DNA from: Ancylobacter crimeensis
GTDB taxonomy: Bacteria > Pseudomonadota > Alphaproteobacteria > Rhizobiales > Xanthobacteraceae
Assembly (NCBI RefSeq): GCF_023016805.1
Contig: NZ_JALKCH010000014.1
Coordinates: 44,219-108,218, forward strand
Length of the DNA stretch: 64,000 nucleotides
Reading direction: 5' to 3'
Part shown: piece after piece, positions 25,148 to 34,366 of the stretch
Position numbering within the stretch: the first letter of the stretch is position 1
Layout: every line of letters starts with the position of its first letter
Notes under the pieces: model-generated
What the model was told of the DNA's origin: nothing
The model's input: only the letters and a program-made list of their open reading frames with translations
Database searches by the model: none
Position numbers and translations under genes: made by a program

Positions 25148-26683
25148 TCAGCCGAGGTCGAGGCAGACATATTTGAGGTCGGTGAAGGCCTCCAAGCCGT
25201 GGCGCGAGCCCTCGCGGCCGAGGCCGGACTGCTTCACCCCGCCGAAGGGCACGGGGGCGCCGGTGATCTTCACCCGGTTGATCGCCACCATGCCGTAATC
25301 GAGCGCTTCCGCCATGCGGGCGGCGCGGGCGCCGTCGCGGGTCACGACATAGGCGACAAGCCCGTATTCGGTGGCGTTGGCGCGCCGGACCACCTCGGCC
25401 TCGCTGTCGAACGGCGCGAGCGCCGCCACCGGGGCGAAGGTCTCCTCGCGCATGATGAGGGCGTCGTCCGGCACGTCGGCCAGCACGGTGGGTGCCAGGA
25501 AGAGCGGGCCGGGCATCGTCCGCTCGCCGGCGAGCCGGCGCGCCCCGCGGGCCAGCGCATCGTCGATCTGGGCCTGCGCCTTCTCCACCGCGGCGCGGTG
25601 CATCAGCGGGCCGATCTCGCTGGCTTCGTCCAGCCCCGGCCCCACCTTCAGCGCCTCCACCCGTGCCGCGAAGGCGCTCGCGAAACGCTCATGCAGCGGG
25701 CGTTCGACATAGATGCGGTTGGCCGCGAGGCAGTCCTGTCCCGAGGTGGCGAACTTGGCCGCAACCGCGATCTCGACCGCGCGGTCGAGATCCGCGTCGG
25801 CGAAGATGATGAGCGGGGCATGGCCGCCCAGCTCCATCACCACCCGTTTAATCGTGGCGGCGGCATTGCGGGCGACGAGGCGCCCGATCCCGGTGGAACC
25901 GGTGAAGCTGACCGCCCGCACCCTTACATCGGCGCAGAAGGTCTCGGCGATCGGCGCCGGTTGGCCGGTGACGATGTTGACCACACCCGCCGGGAAGCCG
26001 GCGCGGTCCGCCAGCTCGCCCAGCGCCAGCGCCGAGAGTGGGGTCTGCGAGGAAGGATGCGCCACCACGGTGCAGCCGGCGGCGAGGGCGGCGGCGGCCT
26101 TGCGGGTGAGCATGGCGGAGGGGAAATTCCACGGGGTGAGCAGCGCGGCGACGCCCACCGGCTCGCGCCGCAGCATCATCTGCGCGCCCGGCAGGTGGCT
26201 GGTGACGCCCTCGACATTCACCCGCAGCGCCTCCTCGGCGTAATAGGCGATGAAGGAGGCCGCATAGGCGATCTCGCCGCGGGCTTCGGCCAACGGCTTG
26301 CCCTGCTCCAGCGTCATCAGCACGGCGAGGTCTTCCGCCGCTTCCTGCATTAGGTCGTGCCAGCGCCGCAGCAGGCCGGCGCGCACCTGCGGCAGCAAGG
26401 TCTTCCAGGCGGCGAAGGCACGGTCAGCCGCCGCCACCGCCTCGCGCGCCTCATCGGCGCCAAGCGCCGCGACCCGGGCGACAAGCGTGCCGTCGGCGGG
26501 ATCGGTGACCGCGAAGCGCGCATCGTCGCGCGCCGCGGTCCAGCGTCCGTCGATATAGGACAGCTCCTTGAGCAGCCGGCGATCCGCCAGCCGGGCCAGA
26601 CCGGGATGAGGCAGCGGCTTGGCCGGATGATCACCGGTGCGATGGCTGGAGGCGAAGTGATCGGTACGGATCGGCGCGGTCAT
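25148..26683 (-). CDS. doeC: NAD(P)-dependent semialdehyde dehydrogenase of ectoine catabolism
   Basis: 511 aa aldehyde dehydrogenase of the GabD-like class. The general base is E284 in MELGGHAP and the nucleophile C318 in GQDCLAANR; the NAD-binding GSTGIG is at 262-267. The ATG follows GGAGGAG. In the ectoine pathway it would oxidise aspartate beta-semialdehyde to aspartate. GabD-like enzymes also oxidise succinate semialdehyde, so the role is inferred from its neighbours. It is co-directional with doeD and separated from ehuA by 141 bp with a direct repeat. Confidence 0.82.
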   Translation of the reverse strand: MTAPIRTDHFASSHRTGDHPAKPLPHPGLARLADRRLLKELSYIDGRWTAARDDARFAVTDPADGTLVARVAALGADEAREAVAAADRAFAAWKTLLPQVRAGLLRRWHDLMQEAAEDLAVLMTLEQGKPLAEARGEIAYAASFIAYYAEEALRVNVEGVTSHLPGAQMMLRREPVGVAALLTPWNFPSAMLTRKAAAALAAGCTVVAHPSSQTPLSALALGELADRAGFPAGVVNIVTGQPAPIAETFCADVRVRAVSFTGSTGIGRLVARNAAATIKRVVMELGGHAPLIIFADADLDRAVEIAVAAKFATSGQDCLAANRIYVERPLHERFASAFAARVEALKVGPGLDEASEIGPLMHRAAVEKAQAQIDDALARGARRLAGERTMPGPLFLAPTVLADVPDDALIMREETFAPVAALAPFDSEAEVVRRANATEYGLVAYVVTRDGARAARMAEALDYGMVAINRVKITGAPVPFGGVKQSGLGREGSRHGLEAFTDLKYVCLDLG

Positions 26684-26734
26684 GGGGCAGCTCCTCCCTC
26701 GATGCCGCGAAGACTAGGCGGACGCTCGGCGAGA

Positions 26735-26775
26735 GGGTTTTCGAAGTGTCGGCCCGCGGCCGAAGGGTTGTCGAA
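26735..26775. promoter_or_regulatory. Phased direct repeat upstream of doeC
   Basis: GGGTTTTCGAA (26735-26745) and GGGTTGTCGAA (26765-26775) are direct repeats spaced exactly 30 bp, about three helical turns, in the ehuA-doeC gap. This fits paired binding of an oligomeric regulator such as the Lrp-type DoeX. The assignment is speculative. Confidence 0.4.
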
Positions 26776-26824
26776 AGATCGCCGGCCCGCCGACAGAGTA
26801 TCGGCAGGCCGCCATGCGACACGC

Positions 26825-27604
26825 TCAGCCGAGCACCGAGGCGAGGAATTCGCGGGTGCGCGGCTGCTGCGGGTTGGTGAAGATCTGGTCCGGCGCGCCC
26901 TGCTCGCAGATGCGGCCCTTGTCGAAGAAGCACACCCGGTCCGACACCTCGCGGGCGAAGCGCATCTCGTGCGTCACCAGCAGCATGGTCAGGTCGTGCT
27001 CATGGGCGAGGCTGCGGATGACCGACAGCACTTCGCCGACCAGTTGCGGATCGAGCGCCGAGGTCGGCTCGTCGAACAGCAGCACCCGCGGGCGCATGGC
27101 GAGCGCGCGGGCGATGGCGACGCGCTGCTGCTGGCCGCCGGAGAGCTGGGCCGGGAAATGGTCCTTCTTGTCGGCGAGGCCGACCAGCGCCAGCAGGTCC
27201 ACCGCCCGGCACTCGGCCTCGGCGCGCGAGAGCCCGAGCACACGCACCGGAGCCTCCACCACATTGCGCATCACGCTCATATGCGGGAACAGGTTGAAGC
27301 TCTGGAACACCATGCCGACATGGCTGCGGATCTGCCGCAGATGCCGCTCGCCGGCCTTGAACGGGCCGGTCCCGTTCGGCTGTTGATAGGACATGCCGGC
27401 CAGCGTGAGCGTACCCTCCTGGAACGGCTCCAGCGTCATCAGGATACGCAGGACGGTCGACTTGCCGGAGCCGGAGGGACCGATCAGCGTCACCTTCTCG
27501 CCGGGGGCGACGGTGAAGTTGAAGTCGTCCAGCACGGTCAGTGCGCCGAAACGCTTGGTCACGCGGTCGAAGGCGATGATGGGAGCGGGAGCGGTTTGGG
27601 TCAT
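26825..27604 (-). CDS. ehuA: Ectoine/hydroxyectoine ABC transporter ATP-binding protein
   Basis: 259 aa polar amino acid-type NBD. Walker A is GPSGSGKST, signature [15 protein letters not shown], and Walker [14 protein letters not shown]. An insertion [23 protein letters not shown] between Walker A and the Q-loop [10 protein letters not shown] is typical of EhuA. Its start overlaps the ehuD stop by 4 bp. It energises uptake of ectoines across the inner membrane. Confidence 0.88.
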   Translation of the reverse strand: MTQTAPAPIIAFDRVTKRFGALTVLDDFNFTVAPGEKVTLIGPSGSGKSTVLRILMTLEPFQEGTLTLAGMSYQQPNGTGPFKAGERHLRQIRSHVGMVFQSFNLFPHMSVMRNVVEAPVRVLGLSRAEAECRAVDLLALVGLADKKDHFPAQLSGGQQQRVAIARALAMRPRVLLFDEPTSALDPQLVGEVLSVIRSLAHEHDLTMLLVTHEMRFAREVSDRVCFFDKGRICEQGAPDQIFTNPQQPRTREFLASVLG

Positions 27605-28290
27605 TGCAGCGGAATCCCGGCTTTGGGAAGGGCCCTCTGCAGCCAGTGCAGCCCGGCCGAGCAGACGAGGGTGAGGAGCAGGAAGATCACACCCACCATG
27701 GTGAGCGGCACCAGATAATCGAAGGTGCGTTCGCCGATCATGTTGGCGAGGCCCATCATCTCAAGGATGGTGATGACCGAGAGCACCGGCGTCTCCTTGA
27801 GCATGGCGACGAGGTAATTGCCCATGGCCGGCAGGATGCGCGGCACGATCTGCGGCACCACGATGTCGCGATAGACATCGGTGCGCGAGAGGTTGAGCGC
27901 CGTCGCCGCCTCCCACTGGCCGCGCGGCACCGCCTCGATGCCGCCGCGATAGACCTCCGACGTATAGGCCGAATATTGCAGCCCCAGCGCGATCGCCCCG
28001 GTGAGGAAGGCCGGGAGGGTAAGGCCGTAATCCGGGAGCACGTAATAGAGGAAGAAGAGCTGCACCAGCAGCGGGGTATCGCGCAGGAACTCGACCACCA
28101 CCGAGGTGGTCCATGCGATCGCCTTCACCCGGCTGCGGCGCAGCAGCGCGAAGACGAGGCCGAGCACCAGCGCGATCGAAAAGCCGGCCGCGGCGGCCTT
28201 GAGCGTGACGGTGAGGCCGATGAGGATGATCGGCAGGATCGACCACGCATAGGTCAGCGGGGTCGCGGTGTCCCATTCGAAACCGTACAT
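27601..28290 (-). CDS. ehuD: Ectoine/hydroxyectoine ABC transporter permease EhuD
   Basis: 229 aa HisM/GlnP-type permease with a hydrophobic segment at 15-45 and the motif [21 protein letters not shown]. The coupling region is [27 protein letters not shown] sequence in the middle. It lies 12 bp after ehuC and overlaps ehuA, so ehuCDA form one translational block. Confidence 0.87.
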   Translation of the reverse strand: MYGFEWDTATPLTYAWSILPIILIGLTVTLKAAAAGFSIALVLGLVFALLRRSRVKAIAWTTSVVVEFLRDTPLLVQLFFLYYVLPDYGLTLPAFLTGAIALGLQYSAYTSEVYRGGIEAVPRGQWEAATALNLSRTDVYRDIVVPQIVPRILPAMGNYLVAMLKETPVLSVITILEMMGLANMIGERTFDYLVPLTMVGVIFLLLTLVCSAGLHWLQRALPKAGIPLQ

Positions 28291-28302
28291 CGTTCCGGCT
28301 CC

Positions 28303-28968
28303 CTAGGAATGGGCCGCGCGCGGGAAGGCCGCGCCGCGCCGCACCAGCCGCTCGAGGAGGCGCATCAGCCCCATCAGCACCAGCGACATCAGGAAATAGC
28401 CGAGCAGCGTCAGCGTGTAGACGGTGGTCGAATCGAGCGTCAGGTTGCGGATCGACTGCGCCCGGAAGGTGAGGTCGGCGATCGAGATCAGCGAGACCAG
28501 CGAGGACAGCTTCAGCGTCTCGATGGCGAGATTGCCGAAGGCCGGCATCATCTCCACCAGCGCCTGCGGCAGGGTGATGTGGAGCAGCGTCTGCATGCGG
28601 CCGAAATTCAGCGCCCGCGCCGCCTCGTGCTGCTGCTGGGCGACCGAGGCCAGCGCGCCGCGCACGATTTCCGAGCCATAGGCGCCGACATGCAGCGCCA
28701 GCACGACGATGCCGGTGGTCACCGGCTCGAAGCTGATGCCGACGAGCGGCAGCGCGTAATAGAACCAGAAGAGCTGGACCAGCAGCGAGGTGCCGCGGAA
28801 CAGTTCCGTGTAGCAGAGCGCAAGCGTCGCGACGATGCGACCGCCCTCCACCCGCGCAATGCCGGCGACGAAGGCCGCCGCCCCGCCCAGCGCGATGGCC
28901 GCGAGCGTGATCGAGGCGGTGACGAGCGCGCCGCGCCCGAGCGAGGGCAGATAGGAGATCCATTCCAT
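28303..28968 (-). CDS. ehuC: Ectoine/hydroxyectoine ABC transporter permease EhuC
   Basis: 221 aa HisM-type permease paralogous to EhuD. It contains TELFRGTSLLVQLFWFYYALP and the coupling segment VRGALASVAQQQHEAARALN. It starts 109 bp after ehuB, across a strong hairpin. With EhuD it forms the membrane heterodimer of the importer. Confidence 0.87.
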   Translation of the reverse strand: MEWISYLPSLGRGALVTASITLAAIALGGAAAFVAGIARVEGGRIVATLALCYTELFRGTSLLVQLFWFYYALPLVGISFEPVTTGIVVLALHVGAYGSEIVRGALASVAQQQHEAARALNFGRMQTLLHITLPQALVEMMPAFGNLAIETLKLSSLVSLISIADLTFRAQSIRNLTLDSTTVYTLTLLGYFLMSLVLMGLMRLLERLVRRGAAFPRAAHS

Positions 28969-29021
28969 CGGTCTTGCTCCTCGATGTGGAAACGGAGCCG
29001 GCCGTGCCGGAACGCGTGAGG

Positions 29022-29049
29022 CTCCGGCGCCCGTTGCGGGGCGCCGGAG
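29022..29049 (-). terminator. Hairpin between ehuB and ehuC
   Basis: CTCCGGCGCCC (29022-29032) and GGGCGCCGGAG (29039-29049) form a perfect 11-bp stem with a 6-nt loop, 30 bp after the ehuB stop. There is no T-run. Position after the binding-protein gene suggests partial attenuation or 3'-end protection giving more EhuB than membrane components. Confidence 0.55.
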
Positions 29050-29077
29050 ACAGGAGGCCGTCAGCGGATGCGCAGGC

Positions 29078-29938
29078 TCACTTGCCGGCGCACAGATCCG
29101 CGACCTTGCGGTCGGCGGCGGCCTTGATGCTCTCGTCCGACAGGCCGTAGTTCTTCAGGATGGCCTTGTATTCGTCGGTCTTGCGGAACTCCACCAGCGC
29201 CGCGTTGAAGGCGTCGTGCAGTTCCTTGTCTTCCGGACGGAAGGCGAAGCCGCCGAAATTGCGCACCGGCTTGCCGTTCACCACCGGATCGGTGAAGGGC
29301 TTCACCTGCTCGACATTGGTTGCGCCCTTGGCGAGCGAGGCGACGGTGAGTTCGGTGGCGGCATAGGCGTCGGCGCGGCTCTGCACGGTGGCGGGGGCGT
29401 CGGCATTGGCGGTGATGAAGATCACCTGGTCGTCCTTCACCCCGACGGCGCGCAGGAAGTCGATATTGTTGGCGCCCGACACCACCGCGACCTTCAGCGA
29501 GGGATCCTTGGCGATGTCGGCATAGGTGGTGAGGTGCTTCGGGTTGCCCTTCTTCACCAGCAGGCCTTCGCCATAGGAGGAGTTCGGCTCGGTGAAGGCC
29601 ACCTGCTTGCAGCGCTCGGGCGAGATGTTCTGCTCGGCGGCGACGAAGTCGAAGCGCTTGGCCTTGAGGCCGGGGATCAGGGTGCCGAAGGGCGTCACGG
29701 TCCAGTTGACCTCGGTGATGCCCATCTTCTTGAGCACCGCATTGGCCACGTCCGGCCCGATGCCGGCCGAGGTGCCGTCGTCCTTCATGTAGGAATAGGG
29801 CACCTCATTGGCGGTGGCGGCGCGGATATAGCCCTGGTCCTTCACCTCCTTGAGGGTGGTGGCTCCCGCAGCGGAGAGAGAGGTGGCGAGGGCGAGACCG
29901 GCGAGACCGGCGAGGCCGGCGATCTTCAGGAACGACAT
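29078..29938 (-). CDS. ehuB: Ectoine/hydroxyectoine-binding protein
   Basis: 286 aa. A signal peptide of about 26 residues (MSFLKIAGLA...AAGA) marks it as periplasmic. The mature part is a family 3 solute-binding protein: YIRAATANEVPYSYMKDDG, TPFGTLIPGLKAKRFDFVAAEQNISPERC and AVVSGANN. These match EhuB, whose ligand is held by an aromatic cage. It is separated from doeB by 127 bp that could hold its own promoter, though no clear boxes were found. Confidence 0.87.
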   Translation of the reverse strand: MSFLKIAGLAGLAGLALATSLSAAGATTLKEVKDQGYIRAATANEVPYSYMKDDGTSAGIGPDVANAVLKKMGITEVNWTVTPFGTLIPGLKAKRFDFVAAEQNISPERCKQVAFTEPNSSYGEGLLVKKGNPKHLTTYADIAKDPSLKVAVVSGANNIDFLRAVGVKDDQVIFITANADAPATVQSRADAYAATELTVASLAKGATNVEQVKPFTDPVVNGKPVRNFGGFAFRPEDKELHDAFNAALVEFRKTDEYKAILKNYGLSDESIKAAADRKVADLCAGK

Positions 29939-30065
29939 GACGAAACTCCTCTGGCTGGTTGGGGGCGCGTGCCGGTTTTCCGGGCTTGCGCGGGGGTGCG
30001 ATGCTGCCTGCGTTTCGGCTCCCCGCGTCGCGCGATGATGTTGGGCCGCCGCGCGGCCGGGGCGT

Positions 30066-31076
30066 TCAGGCGTCCTTCACAACGGCGAGGACGGAGAGGC
30101 AGTCGCCCGACGTGACGAGGCCGGGGACGTGGCGGGCCGCCAGGACGCCGTCCATCGCCGCCCGGTATTCGGCGGGCGCAAGGCCGGTGCGCCCGATCGG
30201 ATAGACCCGGGCGATGAGGTCGCCCCTCCTCACCGGCGCCCCGAGATCGCAGGCGAAGGCGACGAGCCCGTCATCCTGCGCGAAGGCGAAGCAGTCGGCG
30301 GAGGGCATGTCCAGCCAGCGGGTCGGGCCGGTCTCGGGCTCCCCGGCGAGGATGCCGGCATGCTTCAGCAGGTTGAGCGCGCCACGCCGGGCGATGCCGA
30401 TGCTGGTGGCGCTCGCGGTGCCGGCGCCGCCCAGCTCGGTGGTGACGAACACCTTGCCCATCTCCTCGACGGTGGTGTCCATCATGCCGACGGCGTCGAT
30501 CTCCAGCATCCGCATCGAATAGGGCGCGGAGAACGCCGCCACCGCCGCGAAGCAGCGCGCCTCCTGCGCCTTGTCCGGCAGTTCGTGGGCGGCGCCATAG
30601 GGCAGGAAGTCGAGCGTCTTTCCGCCCGAATGGAAATCGAGCACCACATCCGCCTGCGTGACGAGGTGGCGCGTCACATAGTCGGCTATCTTTTCCGTCA
30701 CCGAACCGTCCGGGCGGCCCGGAAAGCTGCGGTTCAGGTTGCCGCGGTCGATCGGCGAAGTACGGGTGCCGGCCCGGAAGGCGGGGTAGTTCATAGCCGG
30801 CACGATGATGACGCGGCCCTGCACGGAGGCCGGGTCAAGGGTGCGCGCCAGCTCGAACAGCGCGGCCGGGCCCTCATATTCGTCGCCGTGATTGGCGCCG
30901 GTAAGCAGTGCGGTCGGGCCCTCGCCATTGGCGATGACGCAGACCGGGATCATCACCGAGCCCCAGGCGCTGTCGTCGCGGCTGTAGGGCAGGCGCAGAT
31001 GGCCGTGCTGCACGCCCCTGGCCGAAAGATCGACCGTGGGCGTGACCGGTGAGGGGCGAGCGGAAGCGTCGAGCAT
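30066..31076 (-). CDS. doeB: N-alpha-acetyl-L-2,4-diaminobutyrate deacetylase
   Basis: 336 aa AstE/AspA (M14-like) zinc deacylase. Zinc ligands are H63 and E66 in ANHGDEYEGP and the His of DFHSGG; PIDRGNLNRSFPG is the substrate-binding region. DoeB removes acetate from N-alpha-acetyl-diaminobutyrate made by DoeA. It begins 4 bp after the doeA stop, so the two enzymes of consecutive steps are coupled. Also called EutE. Confidence 0.9.
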   Translation of the reverse strand: MLDASARPSPVTPTVDLSARGVQHGHLRLPYSRDDSAWGSVMIPVCVIANGEGPTALLTGANHGDEYEGPAALFELARTLDPASVQGRVIIVPAMNYPAFRAGTRTSPIDRGNLNRSFPGRPDGSVTEKIADYVTRHLVTQADVVLDFHSGGKTLDFLPYGAAHELPDKAQEARCFAAVAAFSAPYSMRMLEIDAVGMMDTTVEEMGKVFVTTELGGAGTASATSIGIARRGALNLLKHAGILAGEPETGPTRWLDMPSADCFAFAQDDGLVAFACDLGAPVRRGDLIARVYPIGRTGLAPAEYRAAMDGVLAARHVPGLVTSGDCLSVLAVVKDA

Positions 31077-31080
31077 CGCC

Positions 31081-32259
31081 TTACCCCTTCACGAAGAGCT
31101 GGCGCGGCACGTTGGACAGGCACTCCATGCCCGTTTCGGTGATCGCGATGCTCTCGGTGATCTCGAGCCCCATATCCTCCAGCCACAGGCCGGTCATGAA
31201 ATGGAAGGTCATGCCGGGCTTCAGCTCGGTGCGGTCGCCGGGGCGCAGGCTCATGGTGCGCTCGCCCCAGTCCGGCGGATAGCTGAGGCCGATCGGATAG
31301 CCGGTGCGGTTGTCCTTGATGATCCCGTATTTCTTGAGCACCGCGAAGAAGGCGTTGGCGATGTCCTCGCAGGTGTTGCCGGGCTTCGCCGCGGCAAGGC
31401 CGGCCTCCATGCCCTCCAGCGTCGCCTTCTCGGCATCGAGGAAGGCGTCCGTCGGCTTGCCGAGGAAGACGGTGCGCGAGAGCGGGCAGTGATAGCGCTT
31501 ATAGGCGCCGGCGATCTCGAAGAAGGTGCCCTCCCCGGTCCGCATCGGCTTGTCGTCCCAGGTGAGATGGGGGGCCGAGGCGTCCGCGCCCGAGGGCAGC
31601 AGCGGCACGATGGCGGGATAATCCCCGCCGAACTCGGCCGTGCCGCGAATGCCGGCGTCGTAGATCTCGGCCACGAGGTCGCATTTGCGCATGCCGGGCT
31701 CGATCACCTCGACGATGCGCTTGTGCATCAGCTCCACGATGCGCCCGGCCTTGCGCATATAGTCGAGCTCGGTCTGGCTTTTCACCGCACGCTGCCAGTT
31801 CACGAGGCCCGCGGCATCCGTGAAGCGGGCGTTCGGCAGGTTTTTTACCAGCGAGGCATAGGCCGCCGCCGAGAAATAGTAATTGTCCATCTCCACCGCG
31901 ATGGAGAGCCTGTCCCAGCCGCGCTCCGCGATGATCTGCGACAACAGGTCCATCGGATGGCGCTCGGTGGACTGCACATAGTGGTCGGGATAGCCGATGA
32001 TGTTGTCATGGGCCAGATAGGCGGTGCGCTTCGCCCCGTTGGCGTCCTGCTTGCGGCCATACCAGATCGGCTCGCCGGTCGGCGGCACCAGCACGCACTG
32101 GTGCACATAGAACGACCAGCCGTCATAGCCGGTGAGCCAGTGCATGTTGGACGGGTCGGTGACGATCAGCAGCTCGATGCCGGCACGCTCCATCGCCGTG
32201 CGGGTCTTGGCGAGGCGCGCGGCATATTCCTCGCGCGAGAAGTTCAGGGTCACGGTCAC
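31081..32259 (-). CDS. doeA: Ectoine hydrolase
   Basis: 392 aa from GTG 32259, which overlaps the eutC stop (GTGA) and has AGGAG 8 nt upstream. It is an M24 (creatinase/aminopeptidase P-fold) protein with an N-terminal creatinase-like domain (LIVTDPSNMHWLTGYDGWSF) and the pita-bread core with FFEIAGAYKRYHCPLSRTVF. DoeA opens the ectoine ring to N-alpha-acetyl-diaminobutyrate. An upstream open frame continues across eutC but is not the real N-terminus. Also called EutD. Confidence 0.9.
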   Translation of the reverse strand: MTVTLNFSREEYAARLAKTRTAMERAGIELLIVTDPSNMHWLTGYDGWSFYVHQCVLVPPTGEPIWYGRKQDANGAKRTAYLAHDNIIGYPDHYVQSTERHPMDLLSQIIAERGWDRLSIAVEMDNYYFSAAAYASLVKNLPNARFTDAAGLVNWQRAVKSQTELDYMRKAGRIVELMHKRIVEVIEPGMRKCDLVAEIYDAGIRGTAEFGGDYPAIVPLLPSGADASAPHLTWDDKPMRTGEGTFFEIAGAYKRYHCPLSRTVFLGKPTDAFLDAEKATLEGMEAGLAAAKPGNTCEDIANAFFAVLKKYGIIKDNRTGYPIGLSYPPDWGERTMSLRPGDRTELKPGMTFHFMTGLWLEDMGLEITESIAITETGMECLSNVPRQLFVKG

Positions 32260-33269
32260 GCGGCGTCTCCTGCTGCGGCTTTGGTGTCGATGGCCCGCCC
32301 GGCCCCGGCGCCCACGGCGCGGCTGCGGGCGAGATTGGCGATGGCGGTGTCCTGCACGCCGGTGCCGGTGAGATCGGCGAAGGTGATCTCGTCGGCGCGG
32401 CTGCGGCCGGGCCTGATGCCGGCGATCACCTCGCCCAGCTCGGCGAAGGCGGTGCCCTCGGCCACCGCGCCGGCGCGGATGGCATGGGCCAGCTCGCCGA
32501 GCCGGCGGGTCTGGCTCAGGCGGTCGGGGACATAGGTGGCGCGGGCGAAGACGGCGGGGTCGATCTCGTTCTTGTGCTCGCTGTCCGAGCCCATGGCGGT
32601 GATGTGCTGGCCGGGCTCCAGCCACGCGGCGTTCAGCACCGGCTGCTCGGCCGGGGTGGTGGTGACGACGATGTCCGCCCCCGTCACCGCGTGCGCCGGA
32701 TCGGCCACCGCTTCCACCCGGATGCCGAGCGAGCCGGCCAGATCGGCGGCGGCGGCGCGGGCCTTGCCGACGTCGCGCGCCCAGATCCGCGCGTCGCGGA
32801 TGGGCCGCACCAGCGTCAACGCCTCGAGCTGGAGGCGGGCCTGCACCCCAGCGCCGAAGATCGCCGCCACCGCGGCATCGGGACGGGCGAGATGGCGGGC
32901 AGCAACCGCCCCGGCGGCGGCGGTGCGCACATCGGTGAGGTAGCCATTGTCCAGCAGCAGCGCCTCGACCAGCCCGGTGCGGGTGCTGAACAGGATCATC
33001 AACCCGTTGAGGCTCGGCAGGCCGAGCGCGGGATTGTCGAAGAAGCCGGGACTCACCTTGATGGCGAATCCGTCCAGGCCCGGCACATAGGCGGTCTTCA
33101 CATCCACCTCGCCGCGATGCTCGGGAATGTCGAGCCGCAGGATCGGCGGCATGGCGACCGGCTTCGTCGCCAACGCGGCGAAGGCCTCCTCCACGCACGC
33201 CACCGCGCTCGCATCCAGCGAGACGATGCGGCGCAGATCGGCCTCGGTGAGAACGAGCATCCGGCTCAT
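32256..33269 (-). CDS. eutC: Ornithine cyclodeaminase/mu-crystallin family, hydroxyectoine utilisation EutC
   Basis: 337 aa. Substrate Lys/Arg region TAYVPGLDGFAIKVSPGF and NAD-binding AAIFGAGVQARLQLEAL (residues 134-150), as in the OCD family. Overlaps eutB by 4 bp at its start and doeA by 4 bp at its end. In ectoine utilisers EutABC are thought to convert hydroxyectoine to ectoine or feed it into the pathway; the exact reaction is not settled. Confidence 0.85.
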   Translation of the reverse strand: MSRMLVLTEADLRRIVSLDASAVACVEEAFAALATKPVAMPPILRLDIPEHRGEVDVKTAYVPGLDGFAIKVSPGFFDNPALGLPSLNGLMILFSTRTGLVEALLLDNGYLTDVRTAAAGAVAARHLARPDAAVAAIFGAGVQARLQLEALTLVRPIRDARIWARDVGKARAAAADLAGSLGIRVEAVADPAHAVTGADIVVTTTPAEQPVLNAAWLEPGQHITAMGSDSEHKNEIDPAVFARATYVPDRLSQTRRLGELAHAIRAGAVAEGTAFAELGEVIAGIRPGRSRADEITFADLTGTGVQDTAIANLARSRAVGAGAGRAIDTKAAAGDAA

Positions 33270-34273
33270 ACGGCGGTCTCCTTCACGATGCGGCGATGCA
33301 GGGTCTCGTCGATGTTGCGGCCGGAGAGGATGAGCGCGGCGGGCCCATCAAGGCTGACCTTTCCGCCGATGAGAGCGGCTATGCCCACCGCGCCGGCGCC
33401 CTCAACCACCTCGCCCTCGGCCTCAGCGGCGTGGCGGATGCCGGCGGCGATCTCGTCCTCGGTCAGCAGCACCACCTCGTCGAGCAAGGCGCGGCACAGC
33501 GCGAAGCTGTAGCGGTTGGAAAGGCCGATGCCGCCGCCGAGGGAATCGGCCAGCGTGTCCTCCTCCACCACCTCCACCGGGTGGCCGGCCCGGAGCGAAG
33601 CCGCCATCGCGGCGCCGCGCGCCATGGAGATGCCGATGACGCGGGCGGACGGACGCAGCGCCTTCACCGCCAGCGCGACACCCCCGGCGAGGCCGCCGCC
33701 GGACAGCGGCACGAGGACCGCGGATACCTCCGGCAGGTCCTCGACGATTTCGAGCCCGATGGTCCCCTGCCCGGCGATGACGTCGGGATGGTCGAAGGGC
33801 GGGATGGCGGTGAGGCCGCGCGCGGAAACGAGGCGCTCAACCTCGGCCTGCGCGTCGTCCTGCGAGCGGCCGACGATCCGCACTTCGGCCCCCAAAGCGT
33901 GCACCGCCTCGACCTTGTTGGCGGGCACCAGCGCCGACATGCACACCACCGCCGGCACGCCGGCCTCGCGGGCGGCATGGGCGAGCGCGCGGCCGTGATT
34001 GCCGGTGGAGGCGGTGACCAGCCCGCGCCGGCGGGCCGCCTCGTCCAGCGCCAGCACCGCATTCATCGCCCCGCGCAGCTTGAACGCGCCGATCGGCTGG
34101 CGCGTCTCCAGCTTGAGAAAGACAGGATGTCCACTGGCGCGGGACAGCGCGGCGGAGGCGACCAGCGGCGTGCGCACGACCCGCCCGGCGATGCGCCGCG
34201 CCGCAACCTCGACCTCGGCCGGGGAGACCGGGAGGGTGGCAGGACCGGCGGCGATGGCGGACGGGCAGGACAT
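33266..34273 (-). CDS. eutB: Threonine dehydratase-like hydroxyectoine utilisation protein EutB
   Basis: 335 aa fold-type II PLP enzyme. The PLP lysine is K65 in PIGAFKLRGAMNA and the phosphate loop is SGGGLAGGVAL. I prefer ATG 34273 (GAGAGGG upstream) over ATG 34300, which lies inside an inverted repeat and has no ribosome-binding site. It opens the eutBC-doeAB run and follows enuR. Proposed to dehydrate hydroxyectoine or a derivative, with EutC completing conversion. Confidence 0.85.
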   Translation of the reverse strand: MSCPSAIAAGPATLPVSPAEVEVAARRIAGRVVRTPLVASAALSRASGHPVFLKLETRQPIGAFKLRGAMNAVLALDEAARRRGLVTASTGNHGRALAHAAREAGVPAVVCMSALVPANKVEAVHALGAEVRIVGRSQDDAQAEVERLVSARGLTAIPPFDHPDVIAGQGTIGLEIVEDLPEVSAVLVPLSGGGLAGGVALAVKALRPSARVIGISMARGAAMAASLRAGHPVEVVEEDTLADSLGGGIGLSNRYSFALCRALLDEVVLLTEDEIAAGIRHAAEAEGEVVEGAGAVGIAALIGGKVSLDGPAALILSGRNIDETLHRRIVKETAV

Positions 34274-34284
34274 GGATTGGTTTT

Positions 34285-34345
34285 CCCTCTCACTTGTCAT
34301 GGTGAGAGGGCGATAAAATCATGTCAATTATTATATTGTCATGAT
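34285..34345 (-). promoter_or_regulatory. Promoter/operator region of eutBC-doeAB
   Basis: Two inverted repeats sit between enuR and eutB: CCCTCTCAC-N8-GTGAGAGGG (34285-34310, perfect 9-bp arms) and ATCATG-N15-CATGAT (34319-34345, arms at each end of the AT-rich block). The minus strand carries TATAAT and TTGACA inside this AT-rich stretch. EnuR, encoded directly upstream, is the expected repressor; which repeat it binds is unknown. Confidence 0.6.
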
Positions 34346-34366
34346 CCAATCATCGAGGTGGACGCT

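Noticed and set aside
31081..33198. Apparent fusion of ectoine hydrolase with a 310-residue N-terminal part
   Set aside because: The extra part is an out-of-frame reading of eutC. A GTG at 32259 with a good ribosome-binding site explains the real start.
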